Counted from the first letter of the stretch, positions 15,871 to 24,692 are shown. The stretch is DNA of 64,000 nucleotides from Candidatus Eiseniibacteriota bacterium (GCA_024276995.1 JAJRWB010000043.1:66830-130829), one strand, 5' to 3'. The notes: a model not told the origin generated them from the sequence alone. Numbers and translations are program-made.

Positions 15871-15899
15871 ATCATACCCATAAACCGGTTCATTATCAA
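15871..15899 (-). promoter_or_regulatory. Predicted promoter of the duplicated-domain lipoprotein
   Basis: On the minus strand TTGATA (15899-15894), 17 bp and TATGAT (15876-15871) make a near-consensus sigma-70 promoter, 34 bp before the lipoprotein start. Confidence 0.6.
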
Positions 15900-15946
15900 G
15901 CCCGCGCCCGGCCGCCCTTTTCGTCCTCCCTGCTTCATTCTTCCGG

Positions 15947-15975
15947 TTGACACGCTGTCCCGCGAACCGTATCCT
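15947..15975 (+). promoter_or_regulatory. Predicted promoter of the molybdenum cofactor operon
   Basis: TTGACA (15947-15952), exactly 17 bp and TATCCT (15970-15975) form a good sigma-70 promoter facing moeA, back to back with the lipoprotein promoter. Confidence 0.55.
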
Positions 15976-16201
15976 CTTGCCAAACAGAGCGATCGCACGA
16001 TCGCACAGCTCCGATCGGCTTCACCTAAGGTCTCGCTACGGTGTTGCCGGCGATAGGGTCAGTCGGGAAACGGGCTGGCCTCCCGTGTTTGGAAAGGAGC
16101 CGGAATCAACGCCACCCCGAGGGGGATCGCGGCCGCGGTGCGGCCGGGGCGTCGTGTCCTTTCCAGGCATGACACTCCGGCCGTTCATGTATGGAGTCGG
16201 C
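15976..16201 (+). other. Long 5' leader of the moeA operon
   Basis: About 225 nt separate the predicted promoter from the Shine-Dalgarno-supported moeA start. Paired segments can be seen (GGTCAG with CTGGCC, and a CGGCCG repeat), but they do not match a riboswitch consensus that I can recall, including the Moco motif. The moeA frame is open through this leader, so a longer N-terminus is a second possibility. Confidence 0.3.
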
Positions 16202-17428
16202 ATGATCTCGTTCCGGGAAGCGTTCGAACAAGTGGTCGCCGCGGCCGCGCCGGTCGGCGTGGAGCGCATCGCTCTCGATCGCGCCGCCGGCCGTGTTCTC
16301 GCGGTGGGCATATCGGCGGACCGCGATCTTCCCCCCTTCGATCGTTCCGAGCGTGACGGCTTCGCCGTCCGCTCCGCCGATTTTTTCCGTGGCGGGGCGA
16401 AGCTCGCGCTCACCGGGGAAACGATCTTCGCAGGCGCCGAGGCGGTGTCCGCCGTGACGAGCGGTTTCTGCTCCGCCATCATGACCGGCGCGGCCCTGCC
16501 GCCCGGCGCCGACGCCGTCGTGCCGGTGGAGAAGAGTGTGAGGAACGGCACCGCCGTCGCCTTGGACTACGAGAAGATCGTCCCGGGCATTCACGTACAC
16601 CGAAAGGGATCGGATGCCGCGGAAGGGGACCTCCTTCTCGCCGCCGGAACCGTGCTCGACGGCGCCGCCCTCTCGGTGGCCGCGTCGGTGGGCGCGTCGG
16701 AAGTGGATGTCCATCGGAAGGTGAAAGTGGCGGTTCTCTCCACGGGAGACGAGTTGGTCGGCGTGAACGAAACCCCCGGCCGGTTGCAAATCCGCGACGG
16801 GAACGGCCCGTCCCTCCGGGCGCTCATCGAATCGATTTCATGGCTCCAATGTGTGATCCACCGGCGGGTGGTCGACGACGAGACGGTGCTCGGCGCGTCG
16901 GTTGTCGAGGCGCTCGCCGAAGCGGATGCCGTGGTGCTCTCCGGCGGCGTTTCGATGGGCGAAAAAGACCTGGTACCCGGTGTGCTGAAGAGGTGCGGCG
17001 TCGAAGAGATCGCTCACAAGGTGGCGATCCGGCCGGGCAAACCGTTCTGGGTCGGCGCGGCGAAGCACCCTTCGGGTCGCTCCATCATGGTGTACGGCCT
17101 GCCGGGAAACCCGGTGGCGGTCCAGGTCACTTTCCGCGAACTGGTGATGGCGGCGCTCCGCCGGATGGCCGGTCTCGAGACAATCGAGCCGATCGAATTC
17201 CGCCTTCCCCTGGCGGAGAACCTCCGGAAGAAGCTCCCCCTCGGGCAATTCCTGCCGGCCCTGCTCGTGCCGGGAGAGGAGGGGACGTTCGTCCGTCCGG
17301 TGACGAACAACGGCTCGGGTGATTTCGTTTCCATCTCCCGCGCCGACGGTGTGATCGTCCTGCCCGAAGGGGAACTGCGGCTGCGCCCGGGCGATCCCGT
17401 CCGATTCCACCTGTGGAGGAACCGATGA
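16202..17428 (+). CDS. moeA: Molybdopterin molybdenumtransferase MoeA
   Basis: MoeA inserts molybdate into adenylylated molybdopterin to make Moco. The 408-residue protein shows DLPPFDRSERDGFAV near the N-terminus, the TGAALPPGADAVVPVE block, STGDEL, LSGGVSMGEKD, and the YGLPGNPVAV signature. The start at 16202 has GGAG five bases upstream; alternative in-frame ATGs (16169, 16187) lack this. It leads a four-gene Moco operon and overlaps moaA by an ATGA. Confidence 0.93.
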   Translation: MISFREAFEQVVAAAAPVGVERIALDRAAGRVLAVGISADRDLPPFDRSERDGFAVRSADFFRGGAKLALTGETIFAGAEAVSAVTSGFCSAIMTGAALPPGADAVVPVEKSVRNGTAVALDYEKIVPGIHVHRKGSDAAEGDLLLAAGTVLDGAALSVAASVGASEVDVHRKVKVAVLSTGDELVGVNETPGRLQIRDGNGPSLRALIESISWLQCVIHRRVVDDETVLGASVVEALAEADAVVLSGGVSMGEKDLVPGVLKRCGVEEIAHKVAIRPGKPFWVGAAKHPSGRSIMVYGLPGNPVAVQVTFRELVMAALRRMAGLETIEPIEFRLPLAENLRKKLPLGQFLPALLVPGEEGTFVRPVTNNGSGDFVSISRADGVIVLPEGELRLRPGDPVRFHLWRNR

Positions 17429-18402
17429 TCGCCGACCGTCACGGCCGCGTGGCCGACTCTCTGCGCATCTCCCTCACCGACCGGTGCGACCTGAGGTGCA
17501 GCTACTGCATGCCTTTGACGGGGAACACCTTCGCCCCGTCGGAGGAGGTGCTCACCGATGACGAAATCGTCGCCGTCGCTTCTTTCCTGGTGCGCCGCAC
17601 CGGTGTTCGCCGTATTCGTCTCACCGGCGGTGAGCCTCTCCTTCGCGCCGGGCTGGTCGAGCTGGTCGGGAGGCTCGCCGCCACCGGCGTGGAGGATCTC
17701 GCCATGACGACGAACGCCCAGCTCCTCGCCGGGCGCGCACCGGCGTTGAGGGAGGCGGGCCTCACGCGGGTGAACATCAGCCTCGACACGCTCAAGCCCG
17801 ACCGTTTCCGCGAACTTGCGCGCACGGGCGAACTGCAACGAACTCTCGACGGGATCGATGCCGCCCTCGAAGCGGAGCTGACGCCGGTCAAGATCAACAC
17901 CGTTCTCATTCGAGGCGTGAACGATGACGAGATCGTCGACCTGGTGCGCTACTGCGCCGGTCGGAAGATCGAGCTGCGCTTTCTCGAATTGATGGCGATC
18001 GGCGAGTCCGCCGCGGACCACGACGCGAGATACATGTCGACGACTGAAGCGATCGACCGCCTGTCGGAGCGGTTCCGTCTCGTCCCCCACGACTTCGTGG
18101 CAGGGGAGACGTCGCGCCGATACACTCTATCCAACGGCGACGGCACGAAGCACACCATCGGTCTCATCTCGCCGGTGAGCGACTCGTTCTGCAGTTCATG
18201 CAGGCGGCTCCGGCTCGGCGCCACAGGAATGCTCCGCGGTTGCCTGATGAACTGCGACGGCCCCGATCTCCGGTCGATTCTTCGAAGCGGCGATCCGGAA
18301 TGGGAAACGCGGCTCGAGGCGAAAGTATCGGAAGCGTTCCACCAGAAACCGTGGTTGAGCGAAATGACCACGGCGGTGACGATGCACCGCTTGGGGGGTT
18401 GA
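17425..18402 (+). CDS. moaA: GTP 3',8-cyclase MoaA
   Basis: MoaA is the radical SAM enzyme for the first step of Moco synthesis, GTP to 3',8-cyclo-GTP. The N-terminal cluster motif is CDLRCSYC, followed by RLTGGEPLLR. The C-terminal second cluster is built from CSSC and a later Cys in MLRGCL. The protein ends in the conserved Gly-Gly (MHRLGG), which is needed for activity. The start overlaps the moeA stop as ATGA, and GAGGA lies upstream. At 325 residues it is full length. Confidence 0.95.
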   Translation: MIADRHGRVADSLRISLTDRCDLRCSYCMPLTGNTFAPSEEVLTDDEIVAVASFLVRRTGVRRIRLTGGEPLLRAGLVELVGRLAATGVEDLAMTTNAQLLAGRAPALREAGLTRVNISLDTLKPDRFRELARTGELQRTLDGIDAALEAELTPVKINTVLIRGVNDDEIVDLVRYCAGRKIELRFLELMAIGESAADHDARYMSTTEAIDRLSERFRLVPHDFVAGETSRRYTLSNGDGTKHTIGLISPVSDSFCSSCRRLRLGATGMLRGCLMNCDGPDLRSILRSGDPEWETRLEAKVSEAFHQKPWLSEMTTAVTMHRLGG

Positions 18403-18404
18403 AC

Positions 18405-19376
18405 GTGGGAGAAAACGACTTTTCCCATCTGGGGGACGATGGCCGCGCGCGCATGGTCGATGTTTCCGAAAAGAGCGTTACCGTGCGCTTTGCCCGTGCG
18501 GAGGCGCACGTCCATCTCGGCGCGAGTACGGCGGCGCTCCTTGCGAAGGGGGGCGTGACGAAGAAGGGAAACGTCCTCGAAACGGCGCGGCTCGCGGGGA
18601 TCCAGGCGGCGAAGAAGACGGCCGAGCTCGTTCCCCTTTGCCATCCCCTTCTCCTCGATCATATCGACGTGAACGGCGCCTACGAGGGAGAGGAACTCAC
18701 CCTCACGAGCGAAGTTCGATGCTCGGGAAGGACGGGCGTCGAAATGGAAGCGATCATCGCCGTCACGGTGGCGGCGGTCACGGTGTACGACATGTGCAAG
18801 TCGGTTTCGAAGGAAATCGAAATCGGCGCGATCCGGCTCCTGAGGAAGACGGGCGGGAAGAGCGGCACATGGGAACGAGATCATCAGGGGGGGAAGAAGA
18901 TGGAAAAGGGGGTGCCCACGGTTCTCGCGGTATGCATCTCTCCAGGCGGTGTGCCGAAGAGACCGGTACCCGAAGCGGCGGTCTGTATGAAGGGGCTCGA
19001 GGGAGATGGAAGAGACCACGAGAAGCATTGGAAGCCGGAACGGGCGGTGAGCATCCAGGACGAGGAGCTTCTCGAGGTCCTCTCGTCGGAAGGATACGAC
19101 CTCGGTCACGGCACGATGGGCGAGAATCTCACCGTGCGGAATCTCGATGTCCAGTCGATGCCGCCGGGAACGAAACTCCTTTTCTCCGGCGGTGTCGAGC
19201 TGGAGCTGACCGGGCCGAGGAAGCCTTGTTTCGTCCTCGACAAGATTCATCCGAATTTGAAAGACGACGTGATTCTCCGCTGCGGCTGCATGGCGCGCGT
19301 GCTTCGCACAGGAACGATCCGTCCGGGCGAGACGATCCGCGTGGAACGCTCGATGGACGACGGCGGCGGCGTGTGA
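18405..19376 (+). CDS. moaC: MoaC-MOSC fusion protein
   Basis: This 323-residue protein has two domains in one frame. Residues 1-155 are MoaC, cyclic pyranopterin monophosphate synthase, with MVDVSEK, LIPLCHPL-type VPLCHPLLL, and GVEMEAIIAVTVAAVTVYDMCK. It ends in the usual GGKSGTW. After a linker of about 12 residues (ERDHQGGKKMEK) comes a MOSC domain, with GLEGDGRDHEKHWKPERAVS, HGTMGENLTV and a candidate sulfur-carrying Cys in GPRKPCFVLD. MOSC domains bind Moco or carry sulfur for it. The GTG at 18405 is chosen; a TTG at 18399 that overlaps the moaA stop is the alternative. Confidence 0.88.
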   Translation: MGENDFSHLGDDGRARMVDVSEKSVTVRFARAEAHVHLGASTAALLAKGGVTKKGNVLETARLAGIQAAKKTAELVPLCHPLLLDHIDVNGAYEGEELTLTSEVRCSGRTGVEMEAIIAVTVAAVTVYDMCKSVSKEIEIGAIRLLRKTGGKSGTWERDHQGGKKMEKGVPTVLAVCISPGGVPKRPVPEAAVCMKGLEGDGRDHEKHWKPERAVSIQDEELLEVLSSEGYDLGHGTMGENLTVRNLDVQSMPPGTKLLFSGGVELELTGPRKPCFVLDKIHPNLKDDVILRCGCMARVLRTGTIRPGETIRVERSMDDGGGV

Positions 19377-19975
19377 CGGAGCGCGGCAAGGGCGGCGGCG
19401 TCCTCTTTCCAGCAGGAGCGATTCTCATCGGCGGAGGGAGCCGGAGGATGGGTGTGGCGAAGGTGTCGCTTCCCCTTCCGACCGGCGAGCCGATGGGCGT
19501 TCGCATCTGGCGCGTGATCCGTGATCTTTGCGAAACAGTGGTTCTCGTGGGTACGGTGGGCGAGATCCCCGAGGGGCTGCACCATTTGAAAACGCTCCCC
19601 GATCTCCGCTCCGGGCGGCCCGGCCCTCTCGCCGGGTGGGAAGCTCTCCTCTCGTCGGGTGTGGCGAGCGACTATCTCGTCGTTCCATGCGATCTTCCGA
19701 AGGTGACGGCCGCTCTCCTCTCCCTTCTCGCCGCTCCTCCGCCGGGGCGGGCGGCGGCGCTCAAAGTGCGCCGCCGTGACCGCGTCGAACCGATGCCCCT
19801 TCGTCTTCCCGCGTCGGCGCTCCGTGAAGTGAGCGCCGCCCTCGATCGAGGGGAGCACAAGGCGGGAGATCTCCTCGCGAGGCTCGACCCGGTGGAGGTG
19901 GCGCTTCCCGCCGCGCTCGAGCCGGAATTGTTCAACCTGAATCGTCCGGCCGATCTCGACGATCTTCGAAAGTGA
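19373..19975 (+). CDS. mobA: Molybdenum cofactor guanylyltransferase MobA
   Basis: MobA attaches GMP to Moco to make the bis-MGD form used by DMSO-reductase-family enzymes. This 200-residue protein shows the nucleotide-binding loop ILIGGGSRRMGVAK, PDLRSGRPGPLAG, and the metal-binding VVPCDLPKV region, typical of GT-A-like nucleotidyltransferases. A GTG start overlaps the upstream stop by four bases. It closes the Moco operon and is followed by a strong hairpin. Confidence 0.87.
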   Translation: MTERGKGGGVLFPAGAILIGGGSRRMGVAKVSLPLPTGEPMGVRIWRVIRDLCETVVLVGTVGEIPEGLHHLKTLPDLRSGRPGPLAGWEALLSSGVASDYLVVPCDLPKVTAALLSLLAAPPPGRAAALKVRRRDRVEPMPLRLPASALREVSAALDRGEHKAGDLLARLDPVEVALPAALEPELFNLNRPADLDDLRK

Positions 19976-20083
19976 TCTCCCGGCACTCAACTTCTTTTCT
20001 TTCCTGCCGAACCGCTGATCAGCCGAAGGAGTGGAGGAAGAGAGATCCGCGCGCCGGCGTCGCCGGCCGGGCAGGATCTCCGG

Positions 20084-20113
20084 AGGCGCCTTTCCCGCCC
20101 GGGAAGGGCGCCT
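20084..20113 (+). terminator. Strong terminator-like hairpin after mobA
   Basis: Positions 20084-20097 and 20100-20113 can pair over 14 bp (one G-U pair) around a two-base loop. It lies about 110 bp after mobA and 70 bp before the next operon. It probably separates the Moco operon from the kinase operon. There is no long T-tract. Confidence 0.65.
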
Positions 20114-20181
20114 TCACCGTTTGATCGCCGGCCCGCCCGTAGTAGAGTGGTCCCATCGCGTTTCCGGGAGGAGTCCGCGTC

Positions 20182-21219
20182 GTGGTGAGAAAATCGCTGG
20201 AAAAACTGTTCGAGCGCACCTTCGGCGGACCGCCGGAGACGGTCGTCCCCTTGCGGGGGGACGGCTCCGACAGGCGGCTCTTTCGCCTCACGGGCGGAGA
20301 CAGGAGGGTGATCGGCGTCGCATGTGGGGATCACGGAGAGAACGCCGCGTTTGTCGGTTTCTCCCGTCATTTCCGCGCCGTGGGTCTGCCGGTTCCCAAG
20401 ATCATCGCCCTGTCCGAGGAAGAAGGAATCTACCTCGAAACCGATTTCGGCGACATCACTCTCGCCGACGCGATCCTGGCGGCGAAGGAGCGCGGCGAAT
20501 TCCCGGAAGCGGCGATCGATCTTCTCCGAAGCGCCGTCACTTATCTTCCCCGGTTCCAGGTCGAGGGGCACAAGGGGCTCGACTACTCTCTTTGCCACCA
20601 GTCCGAGCGGTTCGGACCGGACGCCATGGTGAAGGATCTCGATTACTTCAGGCGCTGTTTTCTCGACCTCTTCTACGACGGACCGCGCGACGACGGCCGG
20701 CTCGACGTGGATTTCCGTGTCTTCGCGGAACGTCTCGGCGAGGCGCCGTCCGACTTCTTTCTCTACCGCGACTTCCAGCCGCGGAACATGATGGTCGTGG
20801 AAGGAGGCCTCCGGTTCATCGACTACCAGGCAGGAAGGCGTGGGGCGCCGCAATACGATCTCGCCGCCTTTCTCTACGCTTCGAGTTCCTCCCTCGACCG
20901 TTCGCTGCGGGATGATCTGACGGCGGTCTATCTCGGAGCGGCGAAGACCCTCGCGCCGATCGACGCCGAGGTTTTCTTTGAGTACCTTCCCGGCTTCGCG
21001 CTGATCCGGATCCTCCAGGCGCTCGGCGCGTACGGCAACCTCGGCGCGAACCGGGGGAAGACCCGTTTCTTGAGGGCGATTCCCGGCGCCGTCGACCACC
21101 TTGGAGAGGTTCTCGGGAATGGAGAGATCCTCGACGGTACGCCCGCGCTGCGTGGTATTCTGATGCGCATGGCCCGATCCCCCGAGCGCTACGTGAAAGC
21201 ATCGAATTATGAACGATGA
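20182..21219 (+). CDS. Aminoglycoside-phosphotransferase-fold sugar kinase (AmgK-like)
   Basis: This 345-residue kinase has the APH fold. The P-loop-like region is PLRGDGSDRRLFRL, the catalytic loop is LYRDFQPRNMMV (Brenner-type HxDxxxxN, with Tyr-Arg for His), and the metal-binding DYQ lies in FIDYQAGRRGAPQYDLA. Family members next to RapZ-C and a MurU-like nucleotidyltransferase, as here, act as AmgK, which phosphorylates MurNAc/GlcNAc for peptidoglycan recycling. The GTG start has GGGAGGAG upstream. It overlaps the next gene by 11 bp. Confidence 0.82.
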   Translation: MVRKSLEKLFERTFGGPPETVVPLRGDGSDRRLFRLTGGDRRVIGVACGDHGENAAFVGFSRHFRAVGLPVPKIIALSEEEGIYLETDFGDITLADAILAAKERGEFPEAAIDLLRSAVTYLPRFQVEGHKGLDYSLCHQSERFGPDAMVKDLDYFRRCFLDLFYDGPRDDGRLDVDFRVFAERLGEAPSDFFLYRDFQPRNMMVVEGGLRFIDYQAGRRGAPQYDLAAFLYASSSSLDRSLRDDLTAVYLGAAKTLAPIDAEVFFEYLPGFALIRILQALGAYGNLGANRGKTRFLRAIPGAVDHLGEVLGNGEILDGTPALRGILMRMARSPERYVKASNYER

Positions 21220-21616
21220 ATTGACAATACACATATACAGCTTTTCGTATCACACCACGGGGATTCCGCGCGATACCACCGGTCACGGGGAGGGATTCGT
21301 CTTCGACTGCCGTTTTCTCCCGAATCCCGGGAGGGAGGAAAGGTACGTCCGGCTCGACGGGAGGGACGCTCCCGTGAGGGAGTATCTCCTCTCGCGTCCC
21401 GAGGTCGATCTCTTCTGGAGCCATGTGCGCTCGATCGCCGACGGGGCGGCCGCCGCGTTCCGGAAGCGAGGCTTCACCGACATGACTATTTCCTTCGGCT
21501 GCACCGGCGGGCAGCATCGCTCCGTATTCTTCGCGGAGCGCCTGCACGATCATCTCACCGAAGCGGGGTATCACTGCCGGCTGAACCACACCGTCGTCGG
21601 CGGGCGGGGGCGATGA
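21209..21616 (+). CDS. Stand-alone RapZ C-terminal domain protein
   Basis: This 135-residue protein matches only the C-terminal half of RapZ, the part that binds amino-sugar phosphates and small RNAs in enterobacteria. Visible motifs are HIYSFSYHTTGIP, DCRFLPNPG, and ISFGCTGGQHRSVFFAERL, the family signature. The P-loop kinase half is missing. It sits between a sugar kinase and a nucleotidyltransferase, with overlaps on both sides, so it probably senses GlcN6P- or MurNAc-type sugars in that pathway. Confidence 0.85.
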   Translation: MNDELTIHIYSFSYHTTGIPRDTTGHGEGFVFDCRFLPNPGREERYVRLDGRDAPVREYLLSRPEVDLFWSHVRSIADGAAAAFRKRGFTDMTISFGCTGGQHRSVFFAERLHDHLTEAGYHCRLNHTVVGGRGR

Positions 21617-22359
21617 ATCGGCCGGTCGCCGGGATGATCCTCGCCGCCGGGTACGGGAAACGGCTCGGCGTGCTCACCGCGACGAAGCCCAAGGCCCTCG
21701 TCGAAGTGGCGGGACGGACCTTCCTATCTCTCGCCCTCGAGAAACTCCGGCGGGCCGGAGTCTCGCCGGTGGTGATCAACTCGCATCATATGGCGCCCGA
21801 TGTCGCTCGCGCGACGCTCGCCGATGCGGGGACGATCGATGTCGCCGTACTCACCGAGGAGATGATCCTCGGCACAGGCGGGGGTGTGCGCGCCGCGGCG
21901 GATCGACTGGGAAAGGATCGAATCGTTCTCGTTCACAACGTCGATGTCCTCTCGGCGCTTTCGATCCGCGATTTGATCGAGCGATTCCACCGCGAGCCGT
22001 GCGACGCGATGCTCGCCGTCGAGGAGCGGCCGACGAAAAGGCCTCTCGCGATGGACGCGGCCCGGTTCATTGTCGGTCGCTCGGGGGACGACGAAGTGCG
22101 CGAGCCACGGGGGGATGTGACGCCCGTCGGTTTCAGCGGTATTCAGATCCTCGCGCCCGGCACGGCCGGCGCACTCGACGGAGACCCGCCCTTCTCGATC
22201 ATCGACGCCCTTCTTCGTCTTGCGCGCCGGGGCGCCACGCTCAGGGCGTATCCGATGGAAGGGTGCTACTGGGCCGACCTGGGCACGCCGGAACGCCTCG
22301 CGCGGGCGCGGCGCGACATCGAAACGGGCATCGTCCCCCTCGAAGCGCTTCTTTCGTGA
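21613..22359 (+). CDS. Sugar-1-phosphate nucleotidyltransferase (MurU-like)
   Basis: This 248-residue GT-A nucleotidyltransferase carries the NTP-binding loop MILAAGYGKRLGVLTATKPKA, followed by EEMILGTGGGVRAAA and VLVHNVDVL (metal-binding Asp). It is short and lacks a C-terminal left-handed helix, which fits MurU-type enzymes that make UDP-MurNAc from MurNAc-1-phosphate. It overlaps RapZ-C as ATGA, so all three genes are probably translated together. Confidence 0.85.
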   Translation: MNRPVAGMILAAGYGKRLGVLTATKPKALVEVAGRTFLSLALEKLRRAGVSPVVINSHHMAPDVARATLADAGTIDVAVLTEEMILGTGGGVRAAADRLGKDRIVLVHNVDVLSALSIRDLIERFHREPCDAMLAVEERPTKRPLAMDAARFIVGRSGDDEVREPRGDVTPVGFSGIQILAPGTAGALDGDPPFSIIDALLRLARRGATLRAYPMEGCYWADLGTPERLARARRDIETGIVPLEALLS

Positions 22360-22363
22360 CCGC

Positions 22364-23158
22364 CTACTTGAATGCCACCACGTAGGCGACCCACGCGATC
22401 GAATCGTCGCCCCGCTTGACGGGACGGAAAACGCCGTTCCCGTCGCCGTCCTTGTCGGTGCCCTCCCAGTAGACGACCACCTTCGAGAAGCCGGTTTCCT
22501 TCAACAGGTCTTTCACCTCCGTCAGGTTCCAAAGGCGCCAGTCGTAACGGAACGCCTTTTTCATTCTCGTGCCGTCGGGGAAGTCGAAGTGGATGAAGCA
22601 GCGGTAGTCGCCCGTTACAGGATCGTAATCGTCTTGGTCCCAAACATAGGTGAAATCGTCGTACTCCCACTCCTCGAGTTGCGGAATCTGCGCTTCCGGC
22701 CCGCCGTAGATGTCGAGATAGAGAAATCCTTCCCGGACGAGCGAGCGACGGACGGCGCGGAAGTAGCGGGCGAGATCCTTCCGTTTCTTGAACGTGAAAT
22801 AGGAGAAGTTGTTGGCGCAGATGATCTGCATCTTGTCGTCGCGTTCTTCGAGAACATCGGCGCGGATCAGCTTCACTCTTTCGGCCGCGGCGCCGAGGGG
22901 CGCCACGTTGTGTTCCCGGCCCCATTCGAGAGGCACGGTGTCGAGGTCGATGCCGATGGCCCGATTCTCGGGGGAGCGCCTGACCCACTCGCAGGCGATG
23001 GCGCCGGTACCGCAGAAGTCCTCTCGCAATCGCGTCGCCTTCTTCCCGAATCTCTTCTTGTAGACACGGTGAACAAACTTCACTTCCGCCTTCGGATCCT
23101 GAACCGATTGTTCATATAAAACGTACTTGTCCGCGGTGCGCGCGGTGAATCGTGCCAT
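22364..23158 (-). CDS. Class I SAM-dependent methyltransferase
   Basis: This is a 264-residue methyltransferase. The SAM-binding region reads LREDFCGTGAIACEWV, followed by AIGIDLDTVPLEW, VKLIRADVLE and ICANNFSYF. The family acts on unknown substrates; the DFCGTG variant of the glycine motif is seen in several uncharacterised bacterial methyltransferases. The start at 23158 is chosen because the homologous part begins there (MARFTARTADKYVLYEQSVQ); the upstream extension is basic and low quality. It converges with the nucleotidyltransferase gene. Confidence 0.85.
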   Translation of the reverse strand: MARFTARTADKYVLYEQSVQDPKAEVKFVHRVYKKRFGKKATRLREDFCGTGAIACEWVRRSPENRAIGIDLDTVPLEWGREHNVAPLGAAAERVKLIRADVLEERDDKMQIICANNFSYFTFKKRKDLARYFRAVRRSLVREGFLYLDIYGGPEAQIPQLEEWEYDDFTYVWDQDDYDPVTGDYRCFIHFDFPDGTRMKKAFRYDWRLWNLTEVKDLLKETGFSKVVVYWEGTDKDGDGNGVFRPVKRGDDSIAWVAYVVAFK

Positions 23159-23270
23159 GGATGGAGCCCCTGTTGCCCGGCGGGCGCTGGTTCGAATTGC
23201 GGGGAACCGGTCGTCACGGCGCGGAGCTTCCCCTCGTTCCGCGCGACGGGAAGGATAGCACAACCGCCGA

Positions 23271-24692
23271 TCAGCGCACGAGATTCAACTTCGCCGTCGC
23301 CGAGGCGCTTCCGGCGGTGAGGCGGGTGAAATAGACGCCGCTCGCCGCAGCCGCTCCGCCGTCGTCCAGGCCGTTCCAGCGGACCGAGTGATCTCCTCCC
23401 GGTAGGGTGCCGGAAAGGAGGTTCCGGACGAGCCGGCCGGACGGGGCGTAAATGGAAAGGGTCACGTCGTTCCTGCCGGGAAGAGTGAAGGAGATCATCG
23501 TCGCCGGATTGAACGGGTTCGGACCGGGCACGAGTCGGAGGGGATGTCCCGCCATCTCCGTGGTCCCTTCCGCGACGCCGGTGAAATCCTTAAAGCGAAG
23601 AAGGTGGATTCCGAACAGCTGGTCGCTCGCGATCAGCGTGCCCGACGGCAGGAAGGGATAATTCCCCCAGTTTCCGGCGTACGTGCCGCTCGTGTAGGGT
23701 GGATACGTGTCGTAGTAGCCGATCTCCACCGGGTTGTACGGGTCGGCGAAATCGACGAGTCTGAGACCGTTCGCGTAGTAGGCGATGTAGGCGATCGTCC
23801 CTTTCACGAGCACGTTGTGCGCCGAGAAGCTGAAACCGGGGATCTGGTATTTCGACACCTCGGTGATATTCTTGAAATCAGAAATATCCCAGCAGCGGAC
23901 GTGCCCCCTGTTCGCTTCATCCGACGTGAGAAGGAAACGGTGATCCTGCAAGAGCCAGGCGTTATGGTTCGAGGCGCCGGAATAGAAATGACTCGCCAGA
24001 ACGGAGATGCTCGCCGGATTCGACACATCGAGGATTTTCAATGTGCCGGAGTAGATCGGCGATACGTACGCCGTGTCGTTGAGGACGAAGAGATCGTGGA
24101 TGTAATCATTGTTCCACGATCCGAGCCAGGCCGGATTCGCCGGGTCGGCGGAAAGGTCGAGGATGTGCATTCCACTCCCGGTGCCGACGACATAGCAGCG
24201 TGCGGCGGCGGTGTCGATGTAAAGATTGTGGGCGGTGGTGAATGTGGCGTTGTACGTGTTCGCAAGAAACGGATTCTCGGGATCGGAGATGTCGACGATC
24301 TGGAGTCCCGATCCCGAACCGGTTCCTTCTGTGACGATATAAGCATGCGTACCGAATGTCTTGATGTCCCGCCAGATCGAATTCGGCCCGGTTATGAAGC
24401 CCACCTCGACGGGGTTGCGCGGGTCGGTGACCCTCGTGAAGATCGTTCCCGTCCTGTAGCCGGTGATGGCGTATTCCTGCCCGTTCGCCGCGAACCCCCA
24501 GCAGTCGCTGTACGCTTTCGTGCTGTCCCGAATGATCGAGAGCGCCTCCATGTTGCACACCAGCGTATCGGGACACGTCGCGGCGATGACCGGAGCGGTG
24601 TTCACCGCCGCAAGGAGGAGAAACATCGGCGGGACGATAAGGCGGAGTCGGTTCGCCGGAGCCGCGACGGGACGGTACGATCCTATTTTCAT
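23271..24692 (-). CDS. Secreted choice-of-anchor B (LVIVD repeat) protein with FlgD-like C-terminus
   Basis: This 473-residue exported protein has a signal peptide (VPPMFLLLAAVNTAPVIAATC) and a series of LVIVD-type beta-propeller repeats, such as GLQIVDISDPENP, GMHILDLSADPANP, LKILDVSNPASI and GLRLVDFADPYNP. The last 85 residues form a FlgD-like/type IX-type tail: NPFNPATMISFTLP, GRLVRNLL, GGDHSVRWNGLDDGG, SGVYFTRL and KLNLVR. Such tails sort proteins to the surface in FCB bacteria. It is a close paralogue of the next gene upstream, with the same opening SDCWGF block. The start has GGAGG upstream. Confidence 0.85.
   Translation of the reverse strand: MKIGSYRPVAAPANRLRLIVPPMFLLLAAVNTAPVIAATCPDTLVCNMEALSIIRDSTKAYSDCWGFAANGQEYAITGYRTGTIFTRVTDPRNPVEVGFITGPNSIWRDIKTFGTHAYIVTEGTGSGSGLQIVDISDPENPFLANTYNATFTTAHNLYIDTAAARCYVVGTGSGMHILDLSADPANPAWLGSWNNDYIHDLFVLNDTAYVSPIYSGTLKILDVSNPASISVLASHFYSGASNHNAWLLQDHRFLLTSDEANRGHVRCWDISDFKNITEVSKYQIPGFSFSAHNVLVKGTIAYIAYYANGLRLVDFADPYNPVEIGYYDTYPPYTSGTYAGNWGNYPFLPSGTLIASDQLFGIHLLRFKDFTGVAEGTTEMAGHPLRLVPGPNPFNPATMISFTLPGRNDVTLSIYAPSGRLVRNLLSGTLPGGDHSVRWNGLDDGGAAAASGVYFTRLTAGSASATAKLNLVR

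Noticed and set aside
15976-16201. Moco or cobalamin riboswitch before moeA
   Set aside because: Local hairpins are present, but the conserved bases of the known Moco and cobalamin motifs are not found by eye. A covariance-model search would be needed.
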